The notes below the pieces were generated by a model. It did no database searches. It saw nothing but the letters and a program-made list of their open reading frames with translations, and was not told the DNA's origin. Positions 10,870-20,544 of a DNA stretch of 20,614 nt are shown here, one piece after another. The position numbers and the translations under genes were made by a program. The stretch is from Sphacelaria rigidula (Eukaryota > Phaeophyceae > Sphacelariales). The first letter of the stretch is position 1, and each line of letters starts with the position of its first letter. The stretch covers positions 1-20,614 of the forward strand of contig CAXNAA020000508.1 in assembly GCA_964200075.2 (NCBI GenBank), written 5' to 3'.

Positions 10870-11150
10870 ACTTTTGAGAGTGGCGCATCGATTGAGAGTG
10901 GGTTCGATCATTCGCTTGAACTTGACCAAATCCTCGTTCTGAGTGTGATTTTCTTCACTGGCGTGCGCTTATAGCTACACACCGATATCATACTCAAGGA
11001 TATCGAGGGCTTCAGTGGTGAGAAACTGCAGGTAGCATATCAGGCCCCATGGAGGGGCATCTCGGAACTGAGCCTGTCCATTCCGTAATTTACCGCTTAT
11101 CATTCTCAATCGCATCCTCCACTTTGAATCTCACGAAAACGCTGTTCATT
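10870..11150 (+). repeat. Dispersed repeat copy A
   Basis: This segment resembles 13880-14095 in its first ~215 bases. Landmarks are CATTCGCT, CTTATAGCTACAC against CTTACAGCTACAC, and ATGGAGGGGCATCTCGGAACTGA against GTGGAGGGGCATTTCGCAACTGA. Its last part resembles 14755-14850 (CTCAATCGCATCCT, TCACGAAAACG against TCGCGAAAACA). Overall similarity is about 65-75%. It appears to be the least interrupted copy. Confidence 0.6.
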
Positions 11151-11304
11151 TCGGGCACTGTGTTTTGAGGATAATCTGTAGATTCATTAACATATACCGA
11201 CGCAAGCACTCTACAGTTATATCAAAGGGGACCATGCTATAAAACCATAAAAATAACCCCAAACACTTCAGGCGTCCACTACTGTATAGTTGTCAACATA
11301 TTAG

Positions 11305-11464
11305 GTAAGAGCCCATGATGTTGGAGGGAATACCGTGGCAACCACGGTGTGCCCCCTTTTCGACATAATATCACACGCGGCGACAGACCATGAAAGGTAT
11401 CTTTTGATTGTCGAGAAGGGGGCGTTTCTCACCGAAGTGGCAGCGCCATGTACCTCGTCTTCGG
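11305..11464 (+). CDS. Isolated exon-like segment, faintly Spo11/TopoVI-A Toprim-like
   Basis: An open stretch of 53 codons lies between attag and TCG G|gtgagt (strong donor, phase 1). It contains the string ATDHERYLLIVEKGAFLTEV. In Spo11 and topoisomerase VI A subunits the Toprim domain begins with a similar hydrophobic strand ending in VEK-x-A-x-F. I could not find the matching catalytic-tyrosine block, the KG-x-x-x-G block upstream, or the D-x-D/NP block downstream, on either strand. This may be a real exon of another protein, a decayed gene relic, or chance. Confidence 0.25.
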
Positions 11465-11639
11465 GTGAGTACTGCCCTCTCCGGCGAGGTTCCTCGCACG
11501 GCGTCTTCATGTTGACAAACCTGGAGGCAAGTTGCGAACGCCAGCGGGTGAGGAGGTGCCATGAAGCTTCCAACAGTCGGGGCCGTCTACCGTTGGGTTC
11601 ACTACGGCAATGGCCAACACCCTGGCGTACCTTGTTACG

Positions 11640-12300
11640 GAATCCAGCCATATCGTACACTGCAGGACAGTACTGTTGTAATGGAAAGCACAAAACAGTA
11701 CAGTACAGGATACAAGTGCACATGGTGATGCCAAACAGTACATGATAGTGGATCGTCCACGCCACTTCACAGTACGGTGCAGCGAAGTAGAAAGCAGTCC
11801 GGTGCACTACAGAATAACAGAGGGCAGCACCGTAGCGTACGGTTCGCGATCGTTTTCAGTACACATCACCGGAGGGGATTAAGGTCGAGTGCTGCACCCA
11901 ACGCTGTCGTGCAGCACGATGCAGCGTGTTCTCTGTTGTCATCGCACACGACCCCGCTCGTGATTGCGGACCACCCTCATCAATACAGGATAGCACATTA
12001 CGATACAATCGAGTGCCGCAGACAACGGCACACCGCTCCACAGCAGATCGTGTTGTGTACTGTCTGTCGCCCAAAACTGCACCGCACCGGACGTGCAGTT
12101 GGCATTTCAGTGCATCACATGACGGTACACCACATGACACTCGAGTGCCGACACAGCAGCACAGCCCAGCACGCAACAGTGCCGTGTGTGTCGCCATCCC
12201 GTAACATACCGTACTGGACCGTGCACAAGGCGTGTACTATTTTGCGGTACACTCTGCAATACTGTAACATTCAAGTACAGTACACATCATGACAGGGCTG
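11640..12300. repeat. Degenerate GTAC/CAGTAC-rich tract
   Basis: CAGTAC, CGTAC, GTACAG and CACCGTA-like hexamers recur every few tens of bases (for example near 11667, 11697, 11733, 11771, 11849, 12208 and 12277), with many CAGCAC/GTGCAG variants. No fixed period is visible, so this may be a decayed satellite or a sequence under compositional pressure. Open frames on both strands are incidental. Confidence 0.4.
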
Positions 12301-13049
12301 TGCGGTTAATCATGGACTTTTATACTGGATTTTATATGCAGTTTGCAGCCCCAGCCCAACATCAGATATGCTTGCAGTCAATCGCCTCTTGTGTGATGCC
12401 CCACACACGAATCGAGATAGTTTTTTCTCAGATGGATTCTATGCGCCATAGACTACCCCATGCACATCGCGCAGCTTCCCAACTCCTAGCTTGGCCGCCA
12501 CCAGTCTGCGTACCATCACGTGACATTGCGGCCACGAGGAACCCATACAGAGCAACACCGTTAAGACCGGCCAACTCGGGAACTAATCATATTCTCACCC
12601 GAAAACTGGCACGGACACTCCGCCTTGAACAACACTTCCCACCGGTACCGCCTGTTGGACATGTGCTCCTTCCTGTAGGGTTGGCCACCCGTGCGATATG
12701 CGACTACTTTGCAGTTGGTGCTAGCTCATTCCGTGTACAGTGATTCTTGTATGCAGGCTGGTTCGGAAAAAAATGTTTTTTTTCTATCGGCGTAACACTG
12801 AAAGCAGTATGCGTTACGCGGAAGGGGGGTCATCATCTGAGTGCTACGCTCTCGATTCAGGAGAAGCTCACCACAACAGTGTGAGGGAGGCTTGAGGAGG
12901 GAGGTTTACCCCGTGGATACCATAGATAATGACAATAGTTAGTACCGTACAGAACAACGGTACAGATACTGGGAGTCCTGCTTCGGAATCATTCATCACA
13001 AGTCCGAGCCACTGTACCGTATCAAGCAAGTGCACGACATCGCAGGTCC
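12301..13049. other. No gene recognised
   Basis: This interval separates the GTAC-rich tract from the 490-bp foldback. One frame runs through most of 12301-12743 but has no recognisable motif and is not bounded by convincing splice sites. Confidence 0.5.
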
Positions 13050-13538
13050 CGCTTAGACCGACTCTAACGGGAGCCGCTCAAACTTCCTGTTTCAAACTGC
13101 CTTTTTGGCCCTTCTCCGTCGTTTTACGCCTGAACAGCGGGCCAGGCGGATGTTGACGCCTTGGAATGACTTGCTCTACTCATCAAGACAGTTCCACAGC
13201 AACTTTGCATTTTCCGCTGGCCGCACTTTTATTTTTTGCCACACACGGATTTTCATTTAAAAAAAACGGTCAAGCGGTCAAAGTACAGAGGGAAATTTTG
13301 ATCACCTGATCGTGTTTTACTGAAATTCCGTGTTTGGCCTGATTGGCCAAAAACAAAAGTGCGGCCAGCGGGAAAAGCAAAGGTGCCCTAGAACGGTCTC
13401 GACGAGTAGAGCAAGTCATCACAAGGCGTTAACATATGCCTAGCCCTCTTTTCGGGCGTAAATCAACGGAGAAGGGCCCAAAAGGCAGTTTTCGACAGGA
13501 ATTTTGAACGGCTCCCATTAGAGTTGGCCTCAGAAGCT
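13050..13538. mobile_element. ~490-bp foldback element, almost no spacer
   Basis: The left arm (about 13050-13280) pairs with the right arm (about 13294-13538). Examples: ACTCTAACGGGAGCCG (13061) against the complement of 13510-13525; CTGCCTTTTTGGCCCTTCTCCG (13098-13119, given as landmark ends only) against the complement near 13470-13490; and TGACTTGCTCTACTC (13168) against GAGTAGAGCAAGTCA (about 13404). CGCTGGCCGCACTTTT also recurs inverted. The arms nearly meet at an A/T-rich centre containing GATCACCTGATC. There is no coding capacity. This sequence is unrelated to the larger foldback at 19038. Confidence 0.8.
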
Positions 13539-13879
13539 CGTTGTTTTGACTCGTATTAGATCAATCCATGTTACAAAATTTCGAGAAATCTGGAGATCGT
13601 CATCCAATTCAAATGAACACGAGAGAGGTACACAAGTACAGCGCTGGATGAACTGAGTGAACACGGCGATACCGCGATACTGAAACATCACCAGCAAGCA
13701 CAACTCGACCGAACCACAGACTCTTTTCGGTCACACACGAAACTCCATATGACTGCGCACCTGTCTGTTTGTACTGACTGCTGAATTTTGCGTTGCTGTT
13801 AGGGAAAACGGCGCGCTGCACTGCTGTCTGGAGCTTTTGTTCACAAGAAACAACAACAAAGACATATTTCAGTGAGATT

Positions 13880-14095
13880 TAAGAGTTCAGCGTTGATCGA
13901 GGGTGAGTTTTATTATTCGCTCTAATTTGGTCAATGTTTCGCTTTGTGTGTGTTTTTCTTTGCCTGTAACTCTGTCGAGTGCTTACAGCTACACGTCAGG
14001 ATAAAGGATTGAGTGGCAAGCTACCACAGAAAGTGTATCGCGCCTCGTGGAGGGGCATTTCGCAACTGAAAATTTCTTTCATTGACCCTTTTGGT
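13880..14095 (+). repeat. Dispersed repeat copy B (5' part)
   Basis: This is a direct-orientation diverged copy of 10870-11085. The landmarks TTACAGCTACAC and GTGGAGGGGCATTTCGCAACTGA are at about 13984 and 14048. The rest of the unit, present in copy A after 11090, is not found immediately downstream. Confidence 0.6.
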
Positions 14096-14426
14096 ACCGG
14101 CAATGGAAGAGTGCTGATTTCGAGGTTCTGTTTTTCAACATGTTGACTGTTTGCAGCTTCCACGCAGCACGACTTGCCCAAGGCGTGTTTATCAGACCCG
14201 CGGCCGCTTCTAACTGGCGGCGAATTGCGTAAATACTGTATCGCACCTCACTCCCTCCACGTCTGATGAGGGGAGTTCTGTGTGCGCGGCCATACTACTC
14301 TATTTTCGTGATGTGGCAAAGTACACTTGCACAGTGTTGGGCGGGTACGACCTCCGGACTGCAGCACATTACTCCGGCGGGATGCGTAACCGATATAAAC
14401 GTGTTGCAATCAGCTAATGTGAAATA

Positions 14427-14447
14427 ATCAATCAATCAATCAATAAA
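14427..14447 (+). repeat. AATC tetranucleotide microsatellite
   Basis: About five AATC units occur within GAAATAATCAATCAATC and the bases that follow. A shorter AATC run occurs at about 8338-8350. Confidence 0.85.
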
Positions 14448-14754
14448 CGTGTGCCCCAGTGCCACACGGGACTCAGTATCGAAGAAAAAACACAGGTGGT
14501 GCTGATTTTTGTTGTATGAAATCTAGAGGCCGCGGTTCTGGTTTTTGCTGTGTGCACAAAGTTGAACACACTTGACCCGTTGCGTCCCCTCATTGGATAA
14601 ATCTAATCCGACCGCACCGGGGCGACCGTTTTGGTGCGAACATTACGTATGTCCGTGGATTCTTCTGTGGCTTTCCGCCGTAAAAATGGCTGTTATTATT
14701 TTTTCTCTTCCCATATTTTTTCTGCCAGCGCTTAAAATAATGAGGCGTCTGGAC

Positions 14755-14850
14755 CAGGGACACGAGGGGAGGGTTCCCGAAGGGTTGGTTGCCCACTTCT
14801 CTCTCTCAATCGCATCCTGGAATCTCAATCTCGCGAAAACATTGTTTTAA
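14755..14850 (+). repeat. Dispersed repeat copy C (3' part)
   Basis: This matches the end of copy A (about 11040-11145): CTCAATCGCATCCTGG and ATCTCGCGAAAACATTG, preceded by a weaker GAGGGG...CCCGAAGGG match. Together with copy B it would make one unit split by about 650 bases. Confidence 0.5.
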
Positions 14851-15414
14851 GTGGGTGCAAGCAGCTGCAACCAAGGGGCTCTATGTACTTAACCCGTTGA
14901 CGTCTGTTCACACATGTGTGCGTTTTTTTGGTCTGTGGACGCAGATAAACAAGTGGGGAAAAAATCATTTTTTTTCAAGTAACTGCACTGTTGCAATGCC
15001 GGTTCCTATGGTATTCTCGAGCGATTGTTTGCCCATGTGTTCTCCAACATCTCAGGCCAATGAAAATCGTGCAGATGCTGCACCCCTTCATTATGCTCTT
15101 GCCACGCCATCTGCAAAGGCATGTCTGGAATCACCCCATGCTCCCGCTCGCCATCGTCGAGGTTTGACGTTTCCGATACGATGATGGTACATTCCAACCC
15201 GCGGTCAGCCGACACGCCATATCTTCTCGTTTTTTTTAATGTATACGATTCGAAACCCGTGTGGTTTAGCATCGACTTGTCTCGGCGAAAACGATGGCGG
15301 CTTTTCACGGAAAGGGAGGCGCCCGCCCGCGCAACAGTTGCCATACCTTATTTGGTGTACGAAGCAGCGGCGGCGGTGCTCGTCCGTCTGTTGTCCTCCG
15401 ACGCATGCTGCACA

Positions 15415-15650
15415 GTTTCAGTGCTTGCATATACGCTACTCTACTCAACTATACAGTGCTCTACTGTACATGGACCATGCAGTACGGGACAGTTGTTTAT
15501 GCGTGTATTCATCACAGCCGTGTGCTCCAGCGGTGTCGAGCCTGTACTGTCGCACAGCGATACTAACTACATTGCACTGCTACAGCACCGCACATTGCGT
15601 GCGCCGTCTGCTACGTGTAGCTGTACTTCGCTTATGTTTTATCTGAACAG
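15415..15650. repeat. Second GTAC/ACAG-rich degenerate tract
   Basis: Dense short motifs (CTGTAC, CAGTAC, CTACTCTAC, ACAGTGCTCTAC, GCACTGCTACAGCACCGCAC) give a composition like 11640-12300. There is no clear repeat length and no supported coding frame. Confidence 0.35.
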
Positions 15651-16646
15651 CTAGCTGCGGCGTACTTGATGGGGAGCATTTTTTATATATCCCATTTTCG
15701 ACAGACTTCGATCTCCGGAGGGAAAAGTGTGTTTTTTCTCGATGAAATGCATGGTAACCTTTTTTGAAAAAGCCCCCCATCTCAGAGAACCTGTCTCCAG
15801 GAATTATACGAAACAGTTTCAATTGAATGCGACAGTAACGACTCCCTCAACATTTTCCACACTGAACTTGTTGGGATAGCAAGAAACTGCCACAGTCTGC
15901 GTCTTGACTAGTGCAAAACATATTTTATCGGAAAAGTGCCGTGTTAACCCTTCCGCAATATTTCGAGGAGAGCGCTCGGTGGGCTCTGCCCCTCCAAAAA
16001 GCTTGTATCACTCTCCGAGAGGATTCCGGCACGGTTACGCAATTCCCGGTGCGTGCAGTTTAATCTTGGAGCAATTGAGGTTCCCCGCGTAGCGGACATT
16101 AAATGTCACATGCGCGGAAAATTACCAAATAATCGCAGGTTTTCAGCACTGTCTGTCCAAGATAGTGAGCATCTGATCACAAACTATGCACCGGAAAATG
16201 CATGATGCCCGGCAACCCTGTCAAGGAGCACAGCCAGTCATGTCAAGGTCTCAGAATTGACTAGCTCTCCTCTCAAGCTGAAAACGACGCGAAAGAGCTG
16301 AACAGACACGTTTCCCTGATATGTATATGTTGTTTAGGAAATCGAACATTCGTACATGAAGGAGGCTGCCAACCCCAACGTTGCACACAGGCACTTCTCC
16401 CTTGATACGCTTTATTGAAAATTTGACGTTCGAATCTCAAGGGGGCTGCCGAATCCCAGAGCTACACAACTGGCGCCGACTTGAGCTCCACCAACGCATT
16501 CTGTGCCAAGGGCGTCGGCTGGACCGCCTGTCTTCTGAATGTTCTTGGTCGGCGAAAAGTTGACGTTGGGATTTGGGCTGGTACAGATCATTTCAAACTA
16601 CGAATTACTTGACGAATTCACGTTAATTCATCATTTCCGTGCGCAG
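15651..16646. other. No gene assigned; may hide 5' exons of the plus-strand gene
   Basis: The next gene enters at 16647 in phase 2, so an upstream exon should exist here or further left. A frame at about 16442-16612 (with KGVGWTACLLNVLGRRKVD) looks coding-like, but it has no donor in the required phase and ends in TGA. Confidence 0.4.
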
Positions 16647-18864
16647 GCAATTCGATGCCGTGTCACTGTTGAACCTTGCGGAAAGCGAGCTTGGCGAGGC
16701 TGGGCTAGAATTGACGGCCGTGCAATTTGTGGCGTGTAGTGAACCCCTCGACACCGCTAAGCAGGACGCGCCCACCACGCTTTGGGTGCTAAACCGAGAC
16801 CATAGCCTTGTCGTGTCTGCCCGAGGTGAGATGTGAGGAGGGCGTCACGTCGCAAATTTTGAATTTTCTGTGCAGTCAAAGACGCATGCAGGGGCGTGGT
16901 GTATTTCTTCTTAGCTTGCTCAAAAATGTTTCCAGCAGCGTTTGCCTCGGTCCTCAGTATGTATCCGAAGTAAAATTAGGTGACGAGCGGGATCGACTAC
17001 TAGGGCTCTCGGTCATCTTCCGCTGCAAAATTGCATTATAGCAGTGGTTCTAGCAGGTGCACATGAATCGCAATGTCAGGAGATATCTTCGCCAGACTCC
17101 ACTTATTCGCGGGGTTCGATCCTCTTTCCTTTCGATCGACGAGTATGAATTTCCCGTCGAAACAATCGTCGAACAGGGACCCTGTCTGAGGTAAACGCCG
17201 CAGCGCAAAAGCAGGATGTGAAAATCGCAGCAGCACTGCGGTGTGACAATGAAGAGCACAACAGCATTTCGGCAAGAAATGGCAATCTTGGGGACGGTGA
17301 TGGGCAAGCGTCGTTGCTGCCGCTGCATGCGTTGGTCGCGATATCGTGCGACATACGAGGAGTGAACAGGTGTGTTGGCATACCCGATGCATGCATGCAT
17401 ATCATAGTCGTCTTCGTCTCAAGCGTATGTCCCATCCCAACAATTTCCACTTTTCGTATACCTGTGCATTAAATGTCATGTAAAACTTCCAGAGTTCTCT
17501 GTACTGCTACCTCACAAAAGGATTTTAAGGTCCTCAAGAAAATAACCTATTTTCGGACACGATGGTGACTCGACTGAAGCTCAAGTATATGTCACTGTGT
17601 TGTACGTTTTCTAGTACGACAACACCCCGCACCAGTCCCGTGCAGCCCCTGGAGGAAACCAACACGCCTACGGTCTACAAGCTCCGGCAATCCACCTCAA
17701 CCTTCACCCGATCACCGCCAGGCAAACATTTACTGCTGCTCGAGACTGTAGAGCGCCGATTGTAGGCACGGGGGGAAGCTCTTTGGGCGAAGCCATAGCG
17801 ATGGGCTGCCTGCTGGTGGGGTCAAGTGGCGGGTCGGTGGCGACTACCCACAAGTCCAAGGTGAAGCCCCTCTGACCTCCAAGTGTACAAGCAAGGCGGC
17901 GGAGTGGGGGGAATGGGGGGAAACCCGCACAACGGGTCAAGGAAATAGTGAAAAAAAAAATGAACATAAGGCACCTGTGCAACACCCGGCGGGGTGGACG
18001 GGGGCAGACAAAACTTTACAAATGACTCGAGTATATGTACACATTAGACAAAACGGTATATCGAAGATAAAGCAGGAGGTAAATACAGATGTTCGGGAGG
18101 ATATGGTGCGGAAAAAATGCGAGACCGCCTTGTCTAAATTTCGAATCCCGAATGGTACTATCATAATGAAGGTCCAGACTCATGTGGGGCAAGCATGATC
18201 GCTATACCTTTGAGGAAAAGAGCGGGACATCGGTGTATTACTCTTGGCAAAAAACTAGTGGTCGTAGACTCAAAGAGCGCTGCTGGCTTTTGCACGCCAG
18301 GCTGCGTACCCGCTCGTGCTTTAAAAAGTATGAGCACGTCGAAGATATTCTTCACAACCCCGCACCCTCAATCATCGTTCACACGCTTGCTTGGTTCAGG
18401 TCGTGTCATACGCCGCAGGGCTGGCGAACCATTTCGGAATCCGTTACGATGCCGGGAAAGCATTGTCTCTTCCCTTGGCCCCTGCCGCGACCTTCGGAGG
18501 ATGTGTACCCTCATACGTTGGAGTGCTGGTGTTGTCTGGGGTAGTGGAGCGCGCGAAACAGCAGGGCGTGCTGATGCGTCCACCGCATGACGAGGGATTT
18601 TTTTCGGAGGAAGATGTGGATCATGTGATTGCTTCGGTGCTCCTGGCCCTGCCCGCTGTGGCCGGAGCCGTAGCGGCGCGGCAAGTCTGCACCACGGGAG
18701 ACATGGCAATGGTTGCCGGTGAGGTGTTATGTTTTGTTTTGTATTTCCACCCGTTCGCCCTGTTTGTTGAAGTGACCTCTTTTCACTTGTTCACCATGAA
18801 GCCGCGGTTCAAAAGTTTAGTGTACGACCAAATTCAACGAACACCAGGTGGAGGTGAAATATGA
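16647..18864 (+). CDS. Unrecognised multi-exon gene, 5' end not found
   Basis: I propose exons 16647-16825, 16876-16956, 17057-17142, 17215-17424, 17615-17860, 18400-18718 and 18848-18864. They are joined by GT-AG introns of 50, 100, 72, 190, 539 and 129 bases. Phases agree at every junction (entry 2, then 1, 1, 0, 0, 0, 1) and the chain ends at TGA 18862-18864. It gives at least 378 residues. I do not recognise the family. Visible traits: GVVYFFLACSKMFPAAFASV in the second exon; NLGDGDGQ in the fourth; HLNLHPITARQTF, IVGTGGSSLGEA and GSSGGSVATT in the fifth; Ala/Gly/Val-rich hydrophobic stretches either side of an acidic DEGFFSEEDVD loop in the sixth. The Gly-rich loops could bind a phosphate or nucleotide, or pack membrane helices; neither is shown. 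The fifth and sixth exons are the best supported. The 50- and 72-base introns are shorter than any in ureD, so exons two and three are least certain. Confidence 0.5.
17615..17860 (+). CDS. Best-supported exon of the unrecognised gene: Gly-rich loops
   Basis: This is an 82-codon exon between ttttctag and AAG|gtgaag, phase 0 at both ends. In-frame TAG stands immediately before it, which marks the left boundary. It encodes HLNLHPITARQTF, then IVGTGGSSLGEA, then GCLLVGSSGGSVATT. The spacing and glycine content look like a conserved enzyme core, not a random frame. It joins in phase to the next exon at 18400, whose first residues are VVSYAAGLANHFGIRYD. Confidence 0.6.
18400..18718 (+). CDS. Exon of the unrecognised gene: hydrophobic segments
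   Basis: The acceptor gcttggttcag|GTC and donor GCC G|gtgagg bracket a 106-codon open exon. Two hydrophobic, Ala/Val/Leu-rich stretches (around PSYVGVLVLSGVV and VIASVLLALPAVAGAVAA) flank a charged loop (RPPHDEGFFSEEDVD). Together they could be a helical hairpin in a membrane or buried helices of a soluble fold. Codon composition is GC-rich relative to the flanking DNA. The frame stays open through the donor to 18864, so retention of the following 129-base intron would add 43 residues without a stop. Confidence 0.6.
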
Positions 18865-19037
18865 TGGGCAGCCGGAGACACACTCGGAGAAGTTGTGACT
18901 GAATACCTTTCTTCAACAAATGAACAAGCGAGAAACGACCCCGTCACAGGAATGTTTTTCCGTCCGAAATGGTTTATCCCCTGCTTACGGGTGTCACCAC
19001 CGTTAATGTTCGTCGTGGCCGGGATACAAAGGGAGTG

Positions 19038-20391
19038 GACAGTCCGTTAATTGTTTAGGGCCAGAGACAAGAGTGGGTCGACTCACGCCCTCTCCAGCTA
19101 AAAATGGGTCTTGGCAATACACAGGTACGCTCCCTCCGTACTCCTCTGAAATCGATCCAAATTCAATCCTGACGCAAAGGTGAGTCGACCACGGCCTAGG
19201 CAGGGCACGGGCGTCGATTTTCATGAACTTGCCGGCGCACATACGAACCAAACACAGCCGCGGGCGACAAGGGCTGCGCAGTAGTCCTCCTACAGTCCGA
19301 GAACGGGGTGGGACGACCCACCACCACCTGCTACTTGAAACATAGGCCCTCCTTTTTGCCATGGTTAGACCCCTTTTTGCCAAGGTAGACCCTCTTGTGA
19401 CCACTCTCCGCCTATGAAAAGTCACCCTCCACGCCACCGCACGGGAGAACATCACAGGACCTACAACATCTCCAGAGAATCTTCCCGTAACCTGAAGAAA
19501 TCCCCCGCGCACAAACCAGACCTCATCGGGATGTCTAGCTGGTCGCTTCCTCACGGAACAACAGTAATGGCCGACAATGATCGATCTCTCACACAGTATT
19601 GTTCTGCAACAGTTGCAGAGACCCTAACGGAACCCAACGGATCGAAGCCCCGAAGATTATGGCGAAATAATTTTGCTGGGGGCGTGACTTCTCTGGGCGA
19701 AGAGTTTGACGTCTTCACCAGACGAATCCTGGCACAGTTTTGGACCGTTACTGCTTCTCTCGGAATATGATATGTGAGGACAGCTTTCTTGTCGCGGGCG
19801 CGACCGGTTGGGTTCCGTGGGGATCTCTGCAAACTGTTGCCGAATAATAACACGTGAGAGATCAATCAGTGTCCGCCATTATTGTCGTTCCGTGAGGAAG
19901 CGACCACCTAGACATCCCGATGGGGTCTGGTTTGTGTGCGGGGAATTTCTTCAAATGCGGCGGGGATGTTGTAGGTCTTGGGATGCTCTCCCGTGCGGTG
20001 GCGTGGAGGGTGAGTTTTGACAGGCGGAGAGTTGTCACCAGAGGGTCTACTTTAGCAAAAATGGGGTCTAACCATGGTGAAAAAGGGGGTCTAGGATTCA
20101 AATAGCAGATGACAATGGGTCGTCTCACCCCGTTCTCGGACTAAAAGAGGCCTTCTGCGCAGCTCTTGGCACTGTTCGGTCTGTGGGCGCGCCGACAACT
20201 TCGTGAAAATCGATTACCGTGCTCTGCCGAGGCCGTGGTCGACTCGCCTTCGCGTCAGGATTGGATTCGGATGAATTTCAGAGGAGCACGGACAGAGCTC
20301 GTACCTGTGGTTTGTCAAGACCTCTTTTTGGCTGAAAAGGGCGTGGGTCGACACCCGTTTGCCGACGGCCCTTCATTTTTTAAACTCTGTC
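19038..20391. mobile_element. Large foldback element with ~610-bp inverted arms
   Basis: The left arm (about 19038-19670) is the diverged reverse complement of the right arm (about 19783-20391), around a ~110-bp spacer. Matching blocks include TTCCGTGAGGAAGCGACCA near 19892 against the complement of 19536-19554; TCCCGTGCGGTGGCGTGGAG at about 19989 against the complement near 19430; and GCCGTGGTCGACTC at about 20230 against the complement near 19188. Identity looks like 75-80% with small indels, so the two arms have aged separately. No transposase is present, so it is non-autonomous (MITE or foldback class) or a decayed inverted duplication. The arms' GC-rich frames are byproducts of the repeat. 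Confidence 0.8.
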
Positions 20392-20544
20392 TGCCGTGTG
20401 TAACTCACTCTGTATCCGGCTGTAAAGAACTTCGGGTGTGTTCCTTTTGGAACTGTGTTGTTCAAGACTATCATGTTATGTCTGAAGGTTTTTTCAAGAA
20501 CAGCGACCATGGTGTGAGCATCTGGATTAGAAACGCTATGCTGG

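Noticed and set aside
15006-15344. Minus-strand frame containing QMAWQEHNEGVQHLHDFHW
   Set aside because: It looks mildly coding-like, but I found no family match and no donor that links it to another exon.
16442-16612. Coding-like frame with KGVGWTACLLNVLGRRKVD as a 5' exon of the plus-strand gene
   Set aside because: It has no GT donor in phase 2, which the next exon requires, and the frame ends in TGA.
17105-17130. GGGGTTCGATCC, resembling a tRNA T-arm
   Set aside because: The flanking stems do not pair and no D-arm or acceptor stem is present; it lies in a proposed coding exon.
17385-17402. GATGCATGCATGCATAT, resembling a TGCATGC regulatory motif known in apicomplexans
   Set aside because: It falls inside a proposed coding exon and does not by itself indicate a promoter or the lineage.
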